Assembly: GCA_017561285.1 (NCBI GenBank)
Contig: JAFZDG010000115.1
Coordinates: 1 to 14,241 of the forward strand
Source of the DNA: Bacteroidaceae bacterium
GTDB lineage: Bacteria; Bacteroidota; Bacteroidia; Bacteroidales; Barnesiellaceae_A
Direction of reading: 5' to 3'
DNA length: 14,241 nt
Shown here piece by piece: positions 7,406-13,859 of this stretch. The first letter of the stretch is position 1. Every line of letters starts with the position of its first letter. A program made the position numbers and the translations under genes. The notes under the pieces were generated by a model, which searched no databases, was not told the origin of the DNA, and saw only the letters and a list, made by a program, of their open reading frames with translations.

Positions 7406-7946
7406 TCCTTTCCGTTACATAGCCGGAACAAAAGCCCTTGTGTTGGGTGTTATATTTATTATTTCATCGGGTTTTATGCTATATAGCAACGATATGATAC
7501 AAGATAGCTATGTGCATATCGGGTTGTCGGATGTTGCACTGTGGCAAGTAATGGCTGTACAATTTGTATGGTGGTTGATACCGGCTATACTCTTATATGC
7601 AGGAGGCTTGATGTTGTCGAAATCAAAAATTCGTATTATCGATGTTTTGGGTACAACTGCCTTCTCGCAACTTATACTCATCCCAATGATTGCACCTATG
7701 ATGCTTCCGGTTGTAAAGAATGGTTCTCAGAATGTTATTAATGCTTTATTGGCGGCAGTACGTCCTGAAACCGGCGACTTGATGGCTGTGATGTTGTACG
7801 GTTTATGGTCAACTTTATTCTTGGTGCTGTTTTATGTGTGGAACTATAATGCCTTTGCTACAAGCTGCAATATAAAAGGAACCAAAGCAATTGTTTATTT
7901 TATTGCAGTACAGGTTGTTGTAACCATTGTTGGATCTATACTTTAA
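7389..7946 (+). CDS. Five-helix integral membrane protein, YIP1-like, partner of the DUF2089 regulator
   Basis: The open frame extends to a TTG at 7380, but the ATG at 7389 (MKNLFNPFRYIAG) is the likelier start; it gives 185 residues and a 17-base overlap with the upstream gene. Hydrophobic segments fall at about 14-33, 52-77, 84-107, 130-151 and 165-184, so five membrane helices. The opening NPFRYIAGTKALVLG, followed by a large hydrophobic domain, resembles bacterial YIP1-domain proteins, but I am not certain of the family. With the regulator translated immediately before it, a membrane sensor or anti-regulator role is possible; that is inference. No catalytic motif is visible. A strong terminator follows at 7971-8002. 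Confidence 0.65.
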   Translation: MKNLFNPFRYIAGTKALVLGVIFIISSGFMLYSNDMIQDSYVHIGLSDVALWQVMAVQFVWWLIPAILLYAGGLMLSKSKIRIIDVLGTTAFSQLILIPMIAPMMLPVVKNGSQNVINALLAAVRPETGDLMAVMLYGLWSTLFLVLFYVWNYNAFATSCNIKGTKAIVYFIAVQVVVTIVGSIL

Positions 7947-7970
7947 TATATCTGTTACAATAAAAATAGT

Positions 7971-8002
7971 AAATGTCCCCATCGTAAGGGGACATTTTTT
8001 TT
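7971..8002 (+). terminator. Intrinsic terminator after the DUF2089/membrane protein pair
   Basis: Perfect 10-pair stem AAATGTCCCC (7971-7980) and GGGGACATTT (7988-7997) with a 7-base loop, followed by a T run to 8002. It starts 25 bases after the membrane-protein stop. The minus-strand reading also has a T-rich stretch after the stem (ACTATTTTTA), so it may also serve the converging hydrolase gene, whose stop is at 8014. Confidence 0.88.
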
Positions 8003-8013
8003 ATCTGTAACGT

Positions 8014-9096
8014 TTACATTTTTATAGTAATCATCTCTATGGGTTGTTTCTGTTCGGAGTCGAGAGGATGTGCATTCATCTTGACGTTGTCAAAATCTAT
8101 TGTTTTGAGATCGATGCAGCGTATATTGCTATTGTAGGCAGTACGGTAGTAAATGCGGCGATGTGCCAGGTCGCTCACAACAGTCCATTGAGTAGCCGAT
8201 GGCATAGGTGTATATGTCTCACCTACATTGTGCTCGGAACCTACAGGAACATCGAAGTTGTTGAGAATGTGGAAGCACTGCAATACGGTATCAAAAGCAG
8301 TTTGACGCTGTGGTGCTGTGGCAACAAAGAATGCTGCACGTACAAATCGCGATGGAGATGAAACATCGCCCGGAATGCCATGAAAAGCCGAACCGGCACT
8401 GAAGGATGATAGCTCTACCCCATTCCATTTCTGTGGGCGGGCTACTCCGGGATATAGATTGACGTAGTTGTTGAGATTGGTTAGATGCCAGGTAAATTCG
8501 GGTGCATTGGTAATGACACCTATCTTATTTTCGTGTATATGATATTTGCCATCTATCACCTCCAGCACAACTTGTCGTCCGCTTGGCTCGGCAATGCGCC
8601 AATGCAGGGTGAGCATTGTAGAATCGAGCGAAATAATATGAATATTGGGCAATGCGGCGATAACCTCATCGATTGTACCAAACTGCGACAACATCCATTG
8701 TACCAACTGCAAGTCGGCAATAGAGCTATCGTTGAGCGATGAGTTGTATGCCTCGTAACTACCATAATGAGGAAAGTAGAAGAGACCGGCCGACAATCCT
8801 GCCTCATTGATACCTTCGGCTACAAATCCGGGTTCTACGACACTCAGGCCAATAAATCCGTATCGCACATTGTATTTAAGTCCATTGGCTCCTGTTGGTG
8901 TATATGATATGAGTTCGCTACCTCTTGGCACTACAGTATATTCGCTTTTGAGGGGACTACCGGCCCATTCGATGGTGCGAGCTACAACAAAACTACCGTC
9001 TGCTGCCTTAAAAGAGATGCCGGTGCAAGCCTCTACACCTGCCAAACTCGATAGTGCCAAACAAGCACCTGTAACCATTATCTGTGTTCTTTTCAT
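8014..9096 (-). CDS. Secreted choloylglycine hydrolase/penicillin V acylase family amidase (linear amide C-N hydrolase)
   Basis: A 360-residue Ntn-hydrolase. Residues 1-23 form a signal peptide and cleavage before Cys24 (VEA|CTGISF) would expose the nucleophile as the mature N-terminus; the lipobox position -2 is Glu, which argues against a lipoprotein. Family residues line up: Cys24, Arg40 (16 after Cys), Asn197 in VITNAPEFTWHL, and Arg250 in GDVSSPSRFVRA. Glu43 sits where Clostridium bile salt hydrolase has Asp21. The loop AGLFYFPHYG (103-112) has no Asn where bile salt hydrolases have Asn82, with an aromatic residue nearby, as in penicillin acylases. The family cleaves amide bonds of conjugated bile salts, penicillin V or acyl-homoserine lactones; which one applies here is unresolved. 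It is transcribed divergently from the RelA homologue. Confidence 0.88.
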   Translation of the reverse strand: MKRTQIMVTGACLALSSLAGVEACTGISFKAADGSFVVARTIEWAGSPLKSEYTVVPRGSELISYTPTGANGLKYNVRYGFIGLSVVEPGFVAEGINEAGLSAGLFYFPHYGSYEAYNSSLNDSSIADLQLVQWMLSQFGTIDEVIAALPNIHIISLDSTMLTLHWRIAEPSGRQVVLEVIDGKYHIHENKIGVITNAPEFTWHLTNLNNYVNLYPGVARPQKWNGVELSSFSAGSAFHGIPGDVSSPSRFVRAAFFVATAPQRQTAFDTVLQCFHILNNFDVPVGSEHNVGETYTPMPSATQWTVVSDLAHRRIYYRTAYNSNIRCIDLKTIDFDNVKMNAHPLDSEQKQPIEMITIKM

Positions 9097-9169
9097 ATTT
9101 GAGAATATTTAGTTCTTTGTATTAACACAAAAAAACTGTCGATGGTTCTTATCTTTGGCGAAAAAATTG

Positions 9170-9177
9170 TACTTTTG
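9170..9177 (+). promoter_or_regulatory. Bacteroidota-type -7 promoter box for the RelA/SpoT homologue
   Basis: TACTTTTG matches TAnnTTTG and lies 22 bases before the ATG at 9200. No convincing -33 TTG is visible at the usual 19-22 base distance. Its position inside the longest open frame (which begins TTG at 9155) argues that translation starts at 9200. Confidence 0.5.
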
Positions 9178-9199
9178 TTATCATCAAATTGTAAACGTA

Positions 9200-11407
9200 A
9201 TGAACGCAAATAGATATTTTACAGAGAGCGAATGGTGCGAGTTTCGAAACTGTTATCGTAGCTTGGTAAGTGCTATGTGCGGCGAAATGATATACCGAGA
9301 TATAGTCTCTTTGAGCCGTCTCATACGCGATGCGATTGCTAAAGGGATGATGCTTAGAGATGAACATAGCGTCAATCCGCTCTTGCGCTGTGCCAGCACA
9401 GCACTACTGTTGTGCAACAAAGTGGGTTCAGAACGCGATATGGTTATAGCCATCTTTCTTTCTCAACTTGCTGCGTGCGAGTATATCTCGATAGAGGATA
9501 TAGCCGGTCGCTATGGCGAAGGTGTTGCCAAACTTGTAAAAGGGCTTCTTAAAACCAGCGAACTCGATAGCAAGCAGGGTGCAATGAGTAGCGAATACTT
9601 CAAGAACCTATTGCTTGTTTTTGCCGATGATATTCGGGTTATATTCATCATTATTGTCGATTGCTTGTGTATGATGCGTATGGTCAATCATCATCCCGAT
9701 GCCGAGTACCGCCGCCATATAACCCAAGAAGCATCCAATCTATATGCGCCATTGGCACACAAATTGGGACTGTATAAGATAAAATCGGAGCTGGAGGATT
9801 TGGCTCTCAAATATTCCGACCGAGATACTTATAATCTTATTGCACAAGAATTGAATGCAACCAAGCAGTATCGCGATGAATATATAACCGCTTTTATTGC
9901 TCCTGTCAAAGCCGAGCTGGAAAAAGCAGGCTTGAAGTTTGAGATAAAAGGTCGTACAAAATCTATTTACTCTATCTGGAACAAGATGAAAAAGCAACAG
10001 ATAGGTGTAGGCGGCATATACGACCTCTTTGCAGTGCGCGTGATACTCGAAACTGAGGGCAAGGATGAAAAGTCCGATTGTTGGAAAGCTTTTTCTATCG
10101 TTACCAATATGTACCCACACAACCCGAGACGTATGCGCGACTGGTTGTCCAATCCCAAGAGCAATGGCTACGAATCGTTGCATGCTACTGTTATTGGTCC
10201 CGACAATAAATGGGTAGAGGTGCAAATACGCACGCGTCGTATGGATGAGATTGCCGAACGAGGCTTGGCAGCTCACTGGCGATATAAGGGTATCAAGAGT
10301 GAAGGCAATCTTGATACACTGATGAATAGTGTTCGTGATATATTGGAGTCGGAAAACAATGATCCGTTGGAGAAAATCAAAGACTTCAATATGGATATAT
10401 ATGACAAAGAGGTGTTTGTATTCTCGCCCAAAGGTGACTTGTATAAGTTTCCTTACGGTTCTACGATTCTCGATTTTGCATTTCATATACACACCAAGTT
10501 GGGCTGTGCTTGTGCCGGAGCGCGAGTAAATGGCAAGAATCAGACCATCAAATATGAGTTGAAAAGTGGCGATACCGTAGAGATATTGACCTCATCGGCA
10601 CGACATCCCAAAAAAGAGTGGCTCAATATAGCACAATCGGCAAGGGCTCGTGTGAAAATAAAACAAGCCCTGAATGAGATAGAAAACAAGAACGCCGAGT
10701 TGGGTAGAGAATTGCTTTCTCGGCGTACAAAAAATCGCAAAATAGAGGTCGATGAATCGGTATTGATGCGTCTTATAAAGAAAATGGGCTATAAGACTGT
10801 TACAGCCTTTTACTTGGAGCTTGGTGATGGCAAGATTGAAGTAAATGATGTAATAGAACGTTATCTTGCACTATTGGAAAAAGACCAACAAGACGAAGAA
10901 CAACGTTCGGCCGGCGAATATACACTCGACAATAGAACAATAGATGACAATAAGGTCGATGAACTTGTGATTGGTGGAGATATTAAGGGTGTAGATTACC
11001 GATTGGCAAGATGCTGCAGCCCTATATTTGGCGATAAAATATTTGGTTTTGTCTCGTCTGAAGGCACAATAAAGATACACCGCACCGATTGTCCCAATGC
11101 AGCCAATATGCAGGAACGTTATCCCTATCGTGTAATCAATGCCCGATGGGCCGGAAAGATGGGTACCAAATATGTAGTAACATTGCGTGTTGTAGGCCAT
11201 GACGATATAGGTATCGTAACCAATATCTCGTCTATCATAAACAAAGAAAAAAATGTATTCTTACGAAGCATTTCTATTGATTCGGACGATGGACTTTTCC
11301 AAGGTCATCTGTCGGTAGCTATCGATGATATATCGGCTCTAAATACACTTGTCAAGAAATTGAAGACCGTAAAAGGTGTAAAAGATGTGCAACGAGGTGC
11401 AATATAA
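9200..11407 (+). CDS. relA: RelA/SpoT homologue: (p)ppGpp synthetase with degenerate hydrolase domain
   Basis: Long RSH protein of 735 residues, starting at ATG 9200 rather than the upstream TTG 9155, which overlaps the promoter. Domains in order: degenerate HD hydrolase (about 55-160), synthetase (220-360), TGS (400-465), a conserved Cys-pair region RLARCCSP (601-608) and a C-terminal ACT (655-735). The synthetase keeps GRTKSIYSIW (251-260), Asp275, NGYESLH (322-328) and Glu340 in VEVQIRT, so pyrophosphate transfer from ATP to GDP/GTP is expected. The hydrolase site is broken: the first His is replaced by Asn59, and the HD pair by Ser88-Gln89. The charge motif RMRD (311-314) is of the basic RXKD type usual in bifunctional SpoT/Rel, not RelA's EXDD. 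A separate bifunctional Rel elsewhere in the genome would be expected. A lipoprotein gene follows after 18 bases. Confidence 0.92.
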   Translation: MNANRYFTESEWCEFRNCYRSLVSAMCGEMIYRDIVSLSRLIRDAIAKGMMLRDEHSVNPLLRCASTALLLCNKVGSERDMVIAIFLSQLAACEYISIEDIAGRYGEGVAKLVKGLLKTSELDSKQGAMSSEYFKNLLLVFADDIRVIFIIIVDCLCMMRMVNHHPDAEYRRHITQEASNLYAPLAHKLGLYKIKSELEDLALKYSDRDTYNLIAQELNATKQYRDEYITAFIAPVKAELEKAGLKFEIKGRTKSIYSIWNKMKKQQIGVGGIYDLFAVRVILETEGKDEKSDCWKAFSIVTNMYPHNPRRMRDWLSNPKSNGYESLHATVIGPDNKWVEVQIRTRRMDEIAERGLAAHWRYKGIKSEGNLDTLMNSVRDILESENNDPLEKIKDFNMDIYDKEVFVFSPKGDLYKFPYGSTILDFAFHIHTKLGCACAGARVNGKNQTIKYELKSGDTVEILTSSARHPKKEWLNIAQSARARVKIKQALNEIENKNAELGRELLSRRTKNRKIEVDESVLMRLIKKMGYKTVTAFYLELGDGKIEVNDVIERYLALLEKDQQDEEQRSAGEYTLDNRTIDDNKVDELVIGGDIKGVDYRLARCCSPIFGDKIFGFVSSEGTIKIHRTDCPNAANMQERYPYRVINARWAGKMGTKYVVTLRVVGHDDIGIVTNISSIINKEKNVFLRSISIDSDDGLFQGHLSVAIDDISALNTLVKKLKTVKGVKDVQRGAI

Positions 11408-11425
11408 TAAACAACAATATAAGAT

Positions 11426-12274
11426 ATGAAAAATAAGATTCTCATGCTCCCCCTGCTCCTCTCGGTAGTAGCTTGTGGAAATAACGAAAAATTGGCTCAA
11501 GAGATGTACAATCAAGCCGAGCAACTCTATTTAAGTGGCGATTATATTGCAGCTACTCAATGGGTAGATAGCATCAGTGCTACCTATCCGCAAGAGGTTG
11601 ATGTCATTCGTAATGGTATGTTGTTGCAATGCCACATCAATCAGAAACGATATGAAAAAGAACTCATAGAGGTTGACAGCCTTTATAATGCGGCAACTTC
11701 GGAATTGGCTGCATTAAAAGGTCGCTTTGAATTGACGCGTGAAGGTAAAGAGCAAACTTTGGCCAATTATATATATAAAGGCACTCGTTCGAAAGGCGAA
11801 GTGAGACGTAACGAATTGCGTGTGCAAGTGACCGAGAAAGGCGATTTGCAGCTTACAAGCGTCTATTGTGGTAAGTCGAAAATAGGACATACCGGTATAT
11901 CGGTACAAACTGCCGATGGTCGTGCAGCTCGTACAGCCGAGATAGCCTATGATGGTGGTAAAAACTATCGTTACGCTTCGGGTGGTATGAATATAGAGAT
12001 GGTAACATATAATATGGCGCAATGTCAAGATGTTGTGTCGTTTATAGCTGCCAATGGTGATGCTAAAATACGAGTAAAATATACAGGTGGAAAATCGCAA
12101 GACCTCTCACTCGACAAGCTCACACGCGAGGCAATTGCTAATAGCTATCGCATGGCACAACTCTTTGTTATGACCGATTCGTTGCAATCGCACCGCGAGT
12201 ATGGCATCATACAACTCGAACTCGCCGACCGCCAACTCATGAAGCTGCAAGACAAGGCCGCAAGCGAGAAATAA
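11426..12274 (+). CDS. Predicted lipoprotein with N-terminal TPR-like helices, downstream of the RelA homologue
   Basis: A 282-residue protein with a short signal sequence ending VVAC (Cys17 as the lipid-modified residue). Residues 21-95 are helical and TPR-like (MYNQAEQLYLSGDYIAATQWVDSI). The middle (105-220) looks beta-rich with repeated short strands, as in ELRVQVTEKGDLQLTSVY and GKSKIGHTGISVQTADG. The C-terminal part is helical and charged. I do not recognise a named family; it would be annotated as a conserved hypothetical lipoprotein of Bacteroidales. It begins 18 bases after the RSH gene with no promoter or terminator between, so it is probably co-transcribed with the alarmone synthetase. 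An intrinsic terminator follows at 12304-12347. Confidence 0.75.
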   Translation: MKNKILMLPLLLSVVACGNNEKLAQEMYNQAEQLYLSGDYIAATQWVDSISATYPQEVDVIRNGMLLQCHINQKRYEKELIEVDSLYNAATSELAALKGRFELTREGKEQTLANYIYKGTRSKGEVRRNELRVQVTEKGDLQLTSVYCGKSKIGHTGISVQTADGRAARTAEIAYDGGKNYRYASGGMNIEMVTYNMAQCQDVVSFIAANGDAKIRVKYTGGKSQDLSLDKLTREAIANSYRMAQLFVMTDSLQSHREYGIIQLELADRQLMKLQDKAASEK

Positions 12275-12303
12275 TCAGTACGAAAGGTTATTAATACCCT
12301 ACC

Positions 12304-12347
12304 ACACCCGCCACGAGTACCTCAACTCACAGGCGGGTGTTTTTTTC
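12304..12347 (+). terminator. Intrinsic terminator of the RelA/lipoprotein operon
   Basis: Perfect 9-pair GC-rich stem ACACCCGCC (12304-12312) and GGCGGGTGT (12332-12340) with a 19-base loop and a T run to 12346. It starts 30 bases after the lipoprotein stop. Confidence 0.85.
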
Positions 12348-12397
12348 TAACCTATTCCCACTGCGTGGACTTCTCTTTGTTTCACTCGCAGGGGTGG

Positions 12398-12436
12398 AAA
12401 AAAGATTCAGCACCTCAAAACGGAGATGCTGAAACT
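12398..12436 (-). terminator. Intrinsic terminator of the BspA-like gene
   Basis: Arms TTCAGCA (12406-12412) and TGCTGAA (12427-12433) plus an inner CTC/GAG pair around a short loop. Read on the minus strand the stem is followed by TCTTTTTT (12405-12398). It lies about 20 bases past the stop of the LRR gene at 12452, so it and the 12304-12347 terminator stop the two converging transcripts separately. Confidence 0.75.
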
Positions 12437-12451
12437 AATTGCTTATTTAAA

Positions 12452-13381
12452 CTACTTACCTAATAACACAACTTTTTTTACTGTACTACCCTGCTTTACG
12501 ATGTAGATACCCTTTCGGGGCTCTACCACACGGCGACCATTAAGGTCGTAGTATTCAATGGGGGTATCGATATTATCGCAAGTAATATCCTCAACAGCTG
12601 TATAAGTGAGGTCTTCATAGATCTTAAAGAAGCGATTCCAATAATCGGCTTTTTCGTATGCCTCCTTACAACCTTCTTGCACATGCAATGTGATATTATC
12701 ATTTTCGGACATATAAAATGTATTATCATATATAGATGGCGGTTCTTGGGCATAACAGTTTACTGTTTTAATATTATTGCAATCACCGAAAGCATACATC
12801 CCTATCTTATTGACTCTATTTCCTAATGTTAATACTGTTGCTCTTTCACATAAATGGAAAGCTGATTGACCTATCTCTGTGACACTGTTAGGAATAGTAA
12901 TCTCGGTCAAACTATTGCATTGATAGAACGCAAAAGCACCTATCGAGGCGACACCATTACTGATAGTTAGGTCTCTCAATTCAAAACAACAATAGAAAGC
13001 ACCTTCATCAATCAAAGTGACACTATTGGGAATTACAACTTCCGTCAAACCAGTAGTATTGATTGCATAATAACCTATCTTTGTGACACTATTAGGAATT
13101 ACAACCTTAATCAAGTCATAGCAACCACTGAAAGCAAAATTACCTATTGAAGTAACGTTATAAGTAATGTCGCTATATGTAACCTTTTCGGGGATTTCTA
13201 TGGATCCAAAGTATCTGTATCCTTCTGCAGATTCATTATATGAAGGTTGAGTAACCTCAACTTCATCTTCGCTTTTAATGTTGTAATAGATACCATCGAC
13301 CTCGAACTTTTGGGCATAGATGCTGATACTGCACAATAAGCAGGCTATTGTAAGCAGTGATTTGAGAGAAAATTTTTTCAT
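12452..13381 (-). CDS. BspA-type leucine-rich repeat surface protein with C-terminal sorting-like segment
   Basis: The frame opens at a GTG (13408), but ATG 13381 is the better start: AAGGAAAC lies upstream and MKKFSLKSLLTIACLLCSIS opens a clean signal peptide ending SIYA|QKF. That gives 309 residues. At least five ~23-residue repeats of the type LTEVVIPNSVTLIDEGAFYC occupy about 76-205, the BspA/Treponema LRR_5 pattern, followed by the usual capping EAYEKADYWNRFFKIYE (240-256). The end (276-306), YYDLNGRRVVEPRKGIYIV then VKKVVL, resembles the type-A C-terminal sorting signal of type IX secretion. BspA-like proteins are surface proteins linked to adhesion in oral and gut bacteria; the ligand is unknown. 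It has its own terminator and a ~300-base structured leader. Confidence 0.87.
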   Translation of the reverse strand: MKKFSLKSLLTIACLLCSISIYAQKFEVDGIYYNIKSEDEVEVTQPSYNESAEGYRYFGSIEIPEKVTYSDITYNVTSIGNFAFSGCYDLIKVVIPNSVTKIGYYAINTTGLTEVVIPNSVTLIDEGAFYCCFELRDLTISNGVASIGAFAFYQCNSLTEITIPNSVTEIGQSAFHLCERATVLTLGNRVNKIGMYAFGDCNNIKTVNCYAQEPPSIYDNTFYMSENDNITLHVQEGCKEAYEKADYWNRFFKIYEDLTYTAVEDITCDNIDTPIEYYDLNGRRVVEPRKGIYIVKQGSTVKKVVLLGK

Positions 13382-13412
13382 GTTTTTGATTGTTTCCTTA
13401 CCTCTCACATCC

Positions 13413-13472
13413 CCATTGAGGCGGTTAAATAAAAAAAGCGTGGGACGATGTTCAGTTTACTTCCATTGAGGC
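13413..13472. repeat. Direct repeat CCATTGAGGC, two copies 50 bases apart
   Basis: The ten-base word CCATTGAGGC occurs at 13413-13422 and 13463-13472. Both copies lie in the leader of the BspA-like gene, one before and one after the poly-T tract of the internal terminator-like structure. It may be part of alternative RNA pairings or chance. Confidence 0.55.
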
Positions 13473-13514
13473 ATCGCCAAACGCCTTAACCATAATAAAC
13501 AGCCCACCCCACGC
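13431..13514 (-). terminator. Terminator-like structure inside the leader of the BspA-like gene
   Basis: GCGTGGG (13438-13444) and CCCACGC (13508-13514) form a 7-pair closing stem; read on the minus strand it is followed by seven T (13437-13431). The 63 enclosed bases can fold further. It lies 50 bases upstream of the ATG of the BspA-like gene, so it could end a separate small RNA or attenuate transcription of the gene. The large loop makes it less certain than the other terminators listed. Confidence 0.5.
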
Positions 13515-13690
13515 ATTGCTATATAGCATCTCCCCTTGCCGGGGTGGATACAAGCAAGCATGAGCATTCTTGTGACTGCTTTATCCAATGGTTGAATTTT
13601 TGGCGATTTTCAATGGATAGATAAAGCAAAAACGCTTCGTTAATACAATCTACTACTTTTGTAGCAATGAGGTTATGTGCCTCATCATTG

Positions 13691-13723
13691 CAAAGATATT
13701 AAATAAATAATAAGAAAACCAAA
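13691..13723 (-). promoter_or_regulatory. Bacteroidota-type promoter upstream of the BspA-like gene
   Basis: On the minus strand TTTG (13723-13720) and TATCTTTG (13698-13691) match the -33 and -7 elements with 21 bases between. This is the only TAnnTTTG match I found on the minus strand in the gene-free stretch. The start of transcription would fall near 13685, about 304 bases ahead of the BspA-like ATG. Confidence 0.6.
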
Positions 13724-13798
13724 GATTGTGCAAAAAAATGAAGGTAAAAGTATGTGCAAGGTTTTCTTCTACCCTACTCTATCTTGTATAAACGCAAT

Positions 13799-13828
13799 GC
13801 AGGCTGTGCCGGATGTGGCACAGCCTGC
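13799..13828 (-). other. Perfect 12-pair GC-rich palindrome after ridA (possible terminator)
   Basis: GCAGGCTGTGCC (13799-13810) and GGCACAGCCTGC (13817-13828) pair perfectly around the 6-base loop GGATGT. It begins 31 bases past the ridA stop, where a terminator is expected, but on the minus strand it is followed by ATTGCGTTTATAC rather than a T tract. A weak or factor-assisted terminator, or an mRNA 3' stabiliser, would both fit. Confidence 0.6.
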
Positions 13829-13859
13829 GCATAGCATTGTTGAAATGTTTTGTTAGCTA

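Larger units (their letters stand above)
13382..13859 (-). other. Gene-free, hairpin-rich region: putative small RNA or structured leader of the BspA-like gene
   Basis: About 480 bases with no convincing gene between ridA and the BspA-like gene. In minus-strand order it holds a 12-pair palindrome (13828-13799), a consensus promoter (13723-13691), a hairpin GCAATGAGG/CCTCATcatTGC (13691-13664), a long hairpin closed by TGCTTTATC/GATAAAGCA (13628-13577) with an inner TTGAA/TTCAA stem, a CCCC/GGGG hairpin (13544-13532), the palindrome TGCTATATAGCA (13528-13517) and the terminator-like stem at 13514-13431. A transcript from about 13685 would be ~255 nt if it stopped there, or would be a ~300-base leader if it read through. 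I recognise no known RNA family (not tmRNA, RNase P or SRP RNA by their signature words). Confidence 0.45.

Noticed and set aside
9155..9199. A 15-codon upstream extension of the RelA homologue beginning TTG.
   Set aside because: It overlaps the TACTTTTG promoter box, uses a rare start, and its residues are unlike the family; ATG 9200 is preferred.
9740..10492. A 250-codon open frame antisense to the RelA homologue.
   Set aside because: It lies wholly inside the strongly conserved synthetase coding region, its translation shows no recognisable domain, and its length is explained by codon bias on the sense strand.
12353..12396. Imperfect inverted repeat CCACTGCG...CGCAGgggTGG between the two converging terminators.
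   Set aside because: It has a three-base bulge and long loop and no T tract; too weak to call a structure or a mobile-element remnant.
13382..13408. A 9-codon GTG-started extension of the BspA-like protein.
   Set aside because: It would place charged residues ahead of an already complete signal peptide, and AAGGAAAC is correctly placed for ATG 13381.
13438..13514. A 77-base segment with a 7-pair closing stem, tRNA-like in length.
   Set aside because: No T-arm with GTTCRA, no D-arm or anticodon arm in either orientation, and no CCA context; the T run after the stem fits a terminator-like element better.
13654..13661. Plus-strand TACTTTTG, a possible promoter pointing toward ridA's 3' end.
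   Set aside because: No -33 element, no plus-strand gene downstream, and the bases are part of a CTAC/GTAG hairpin.
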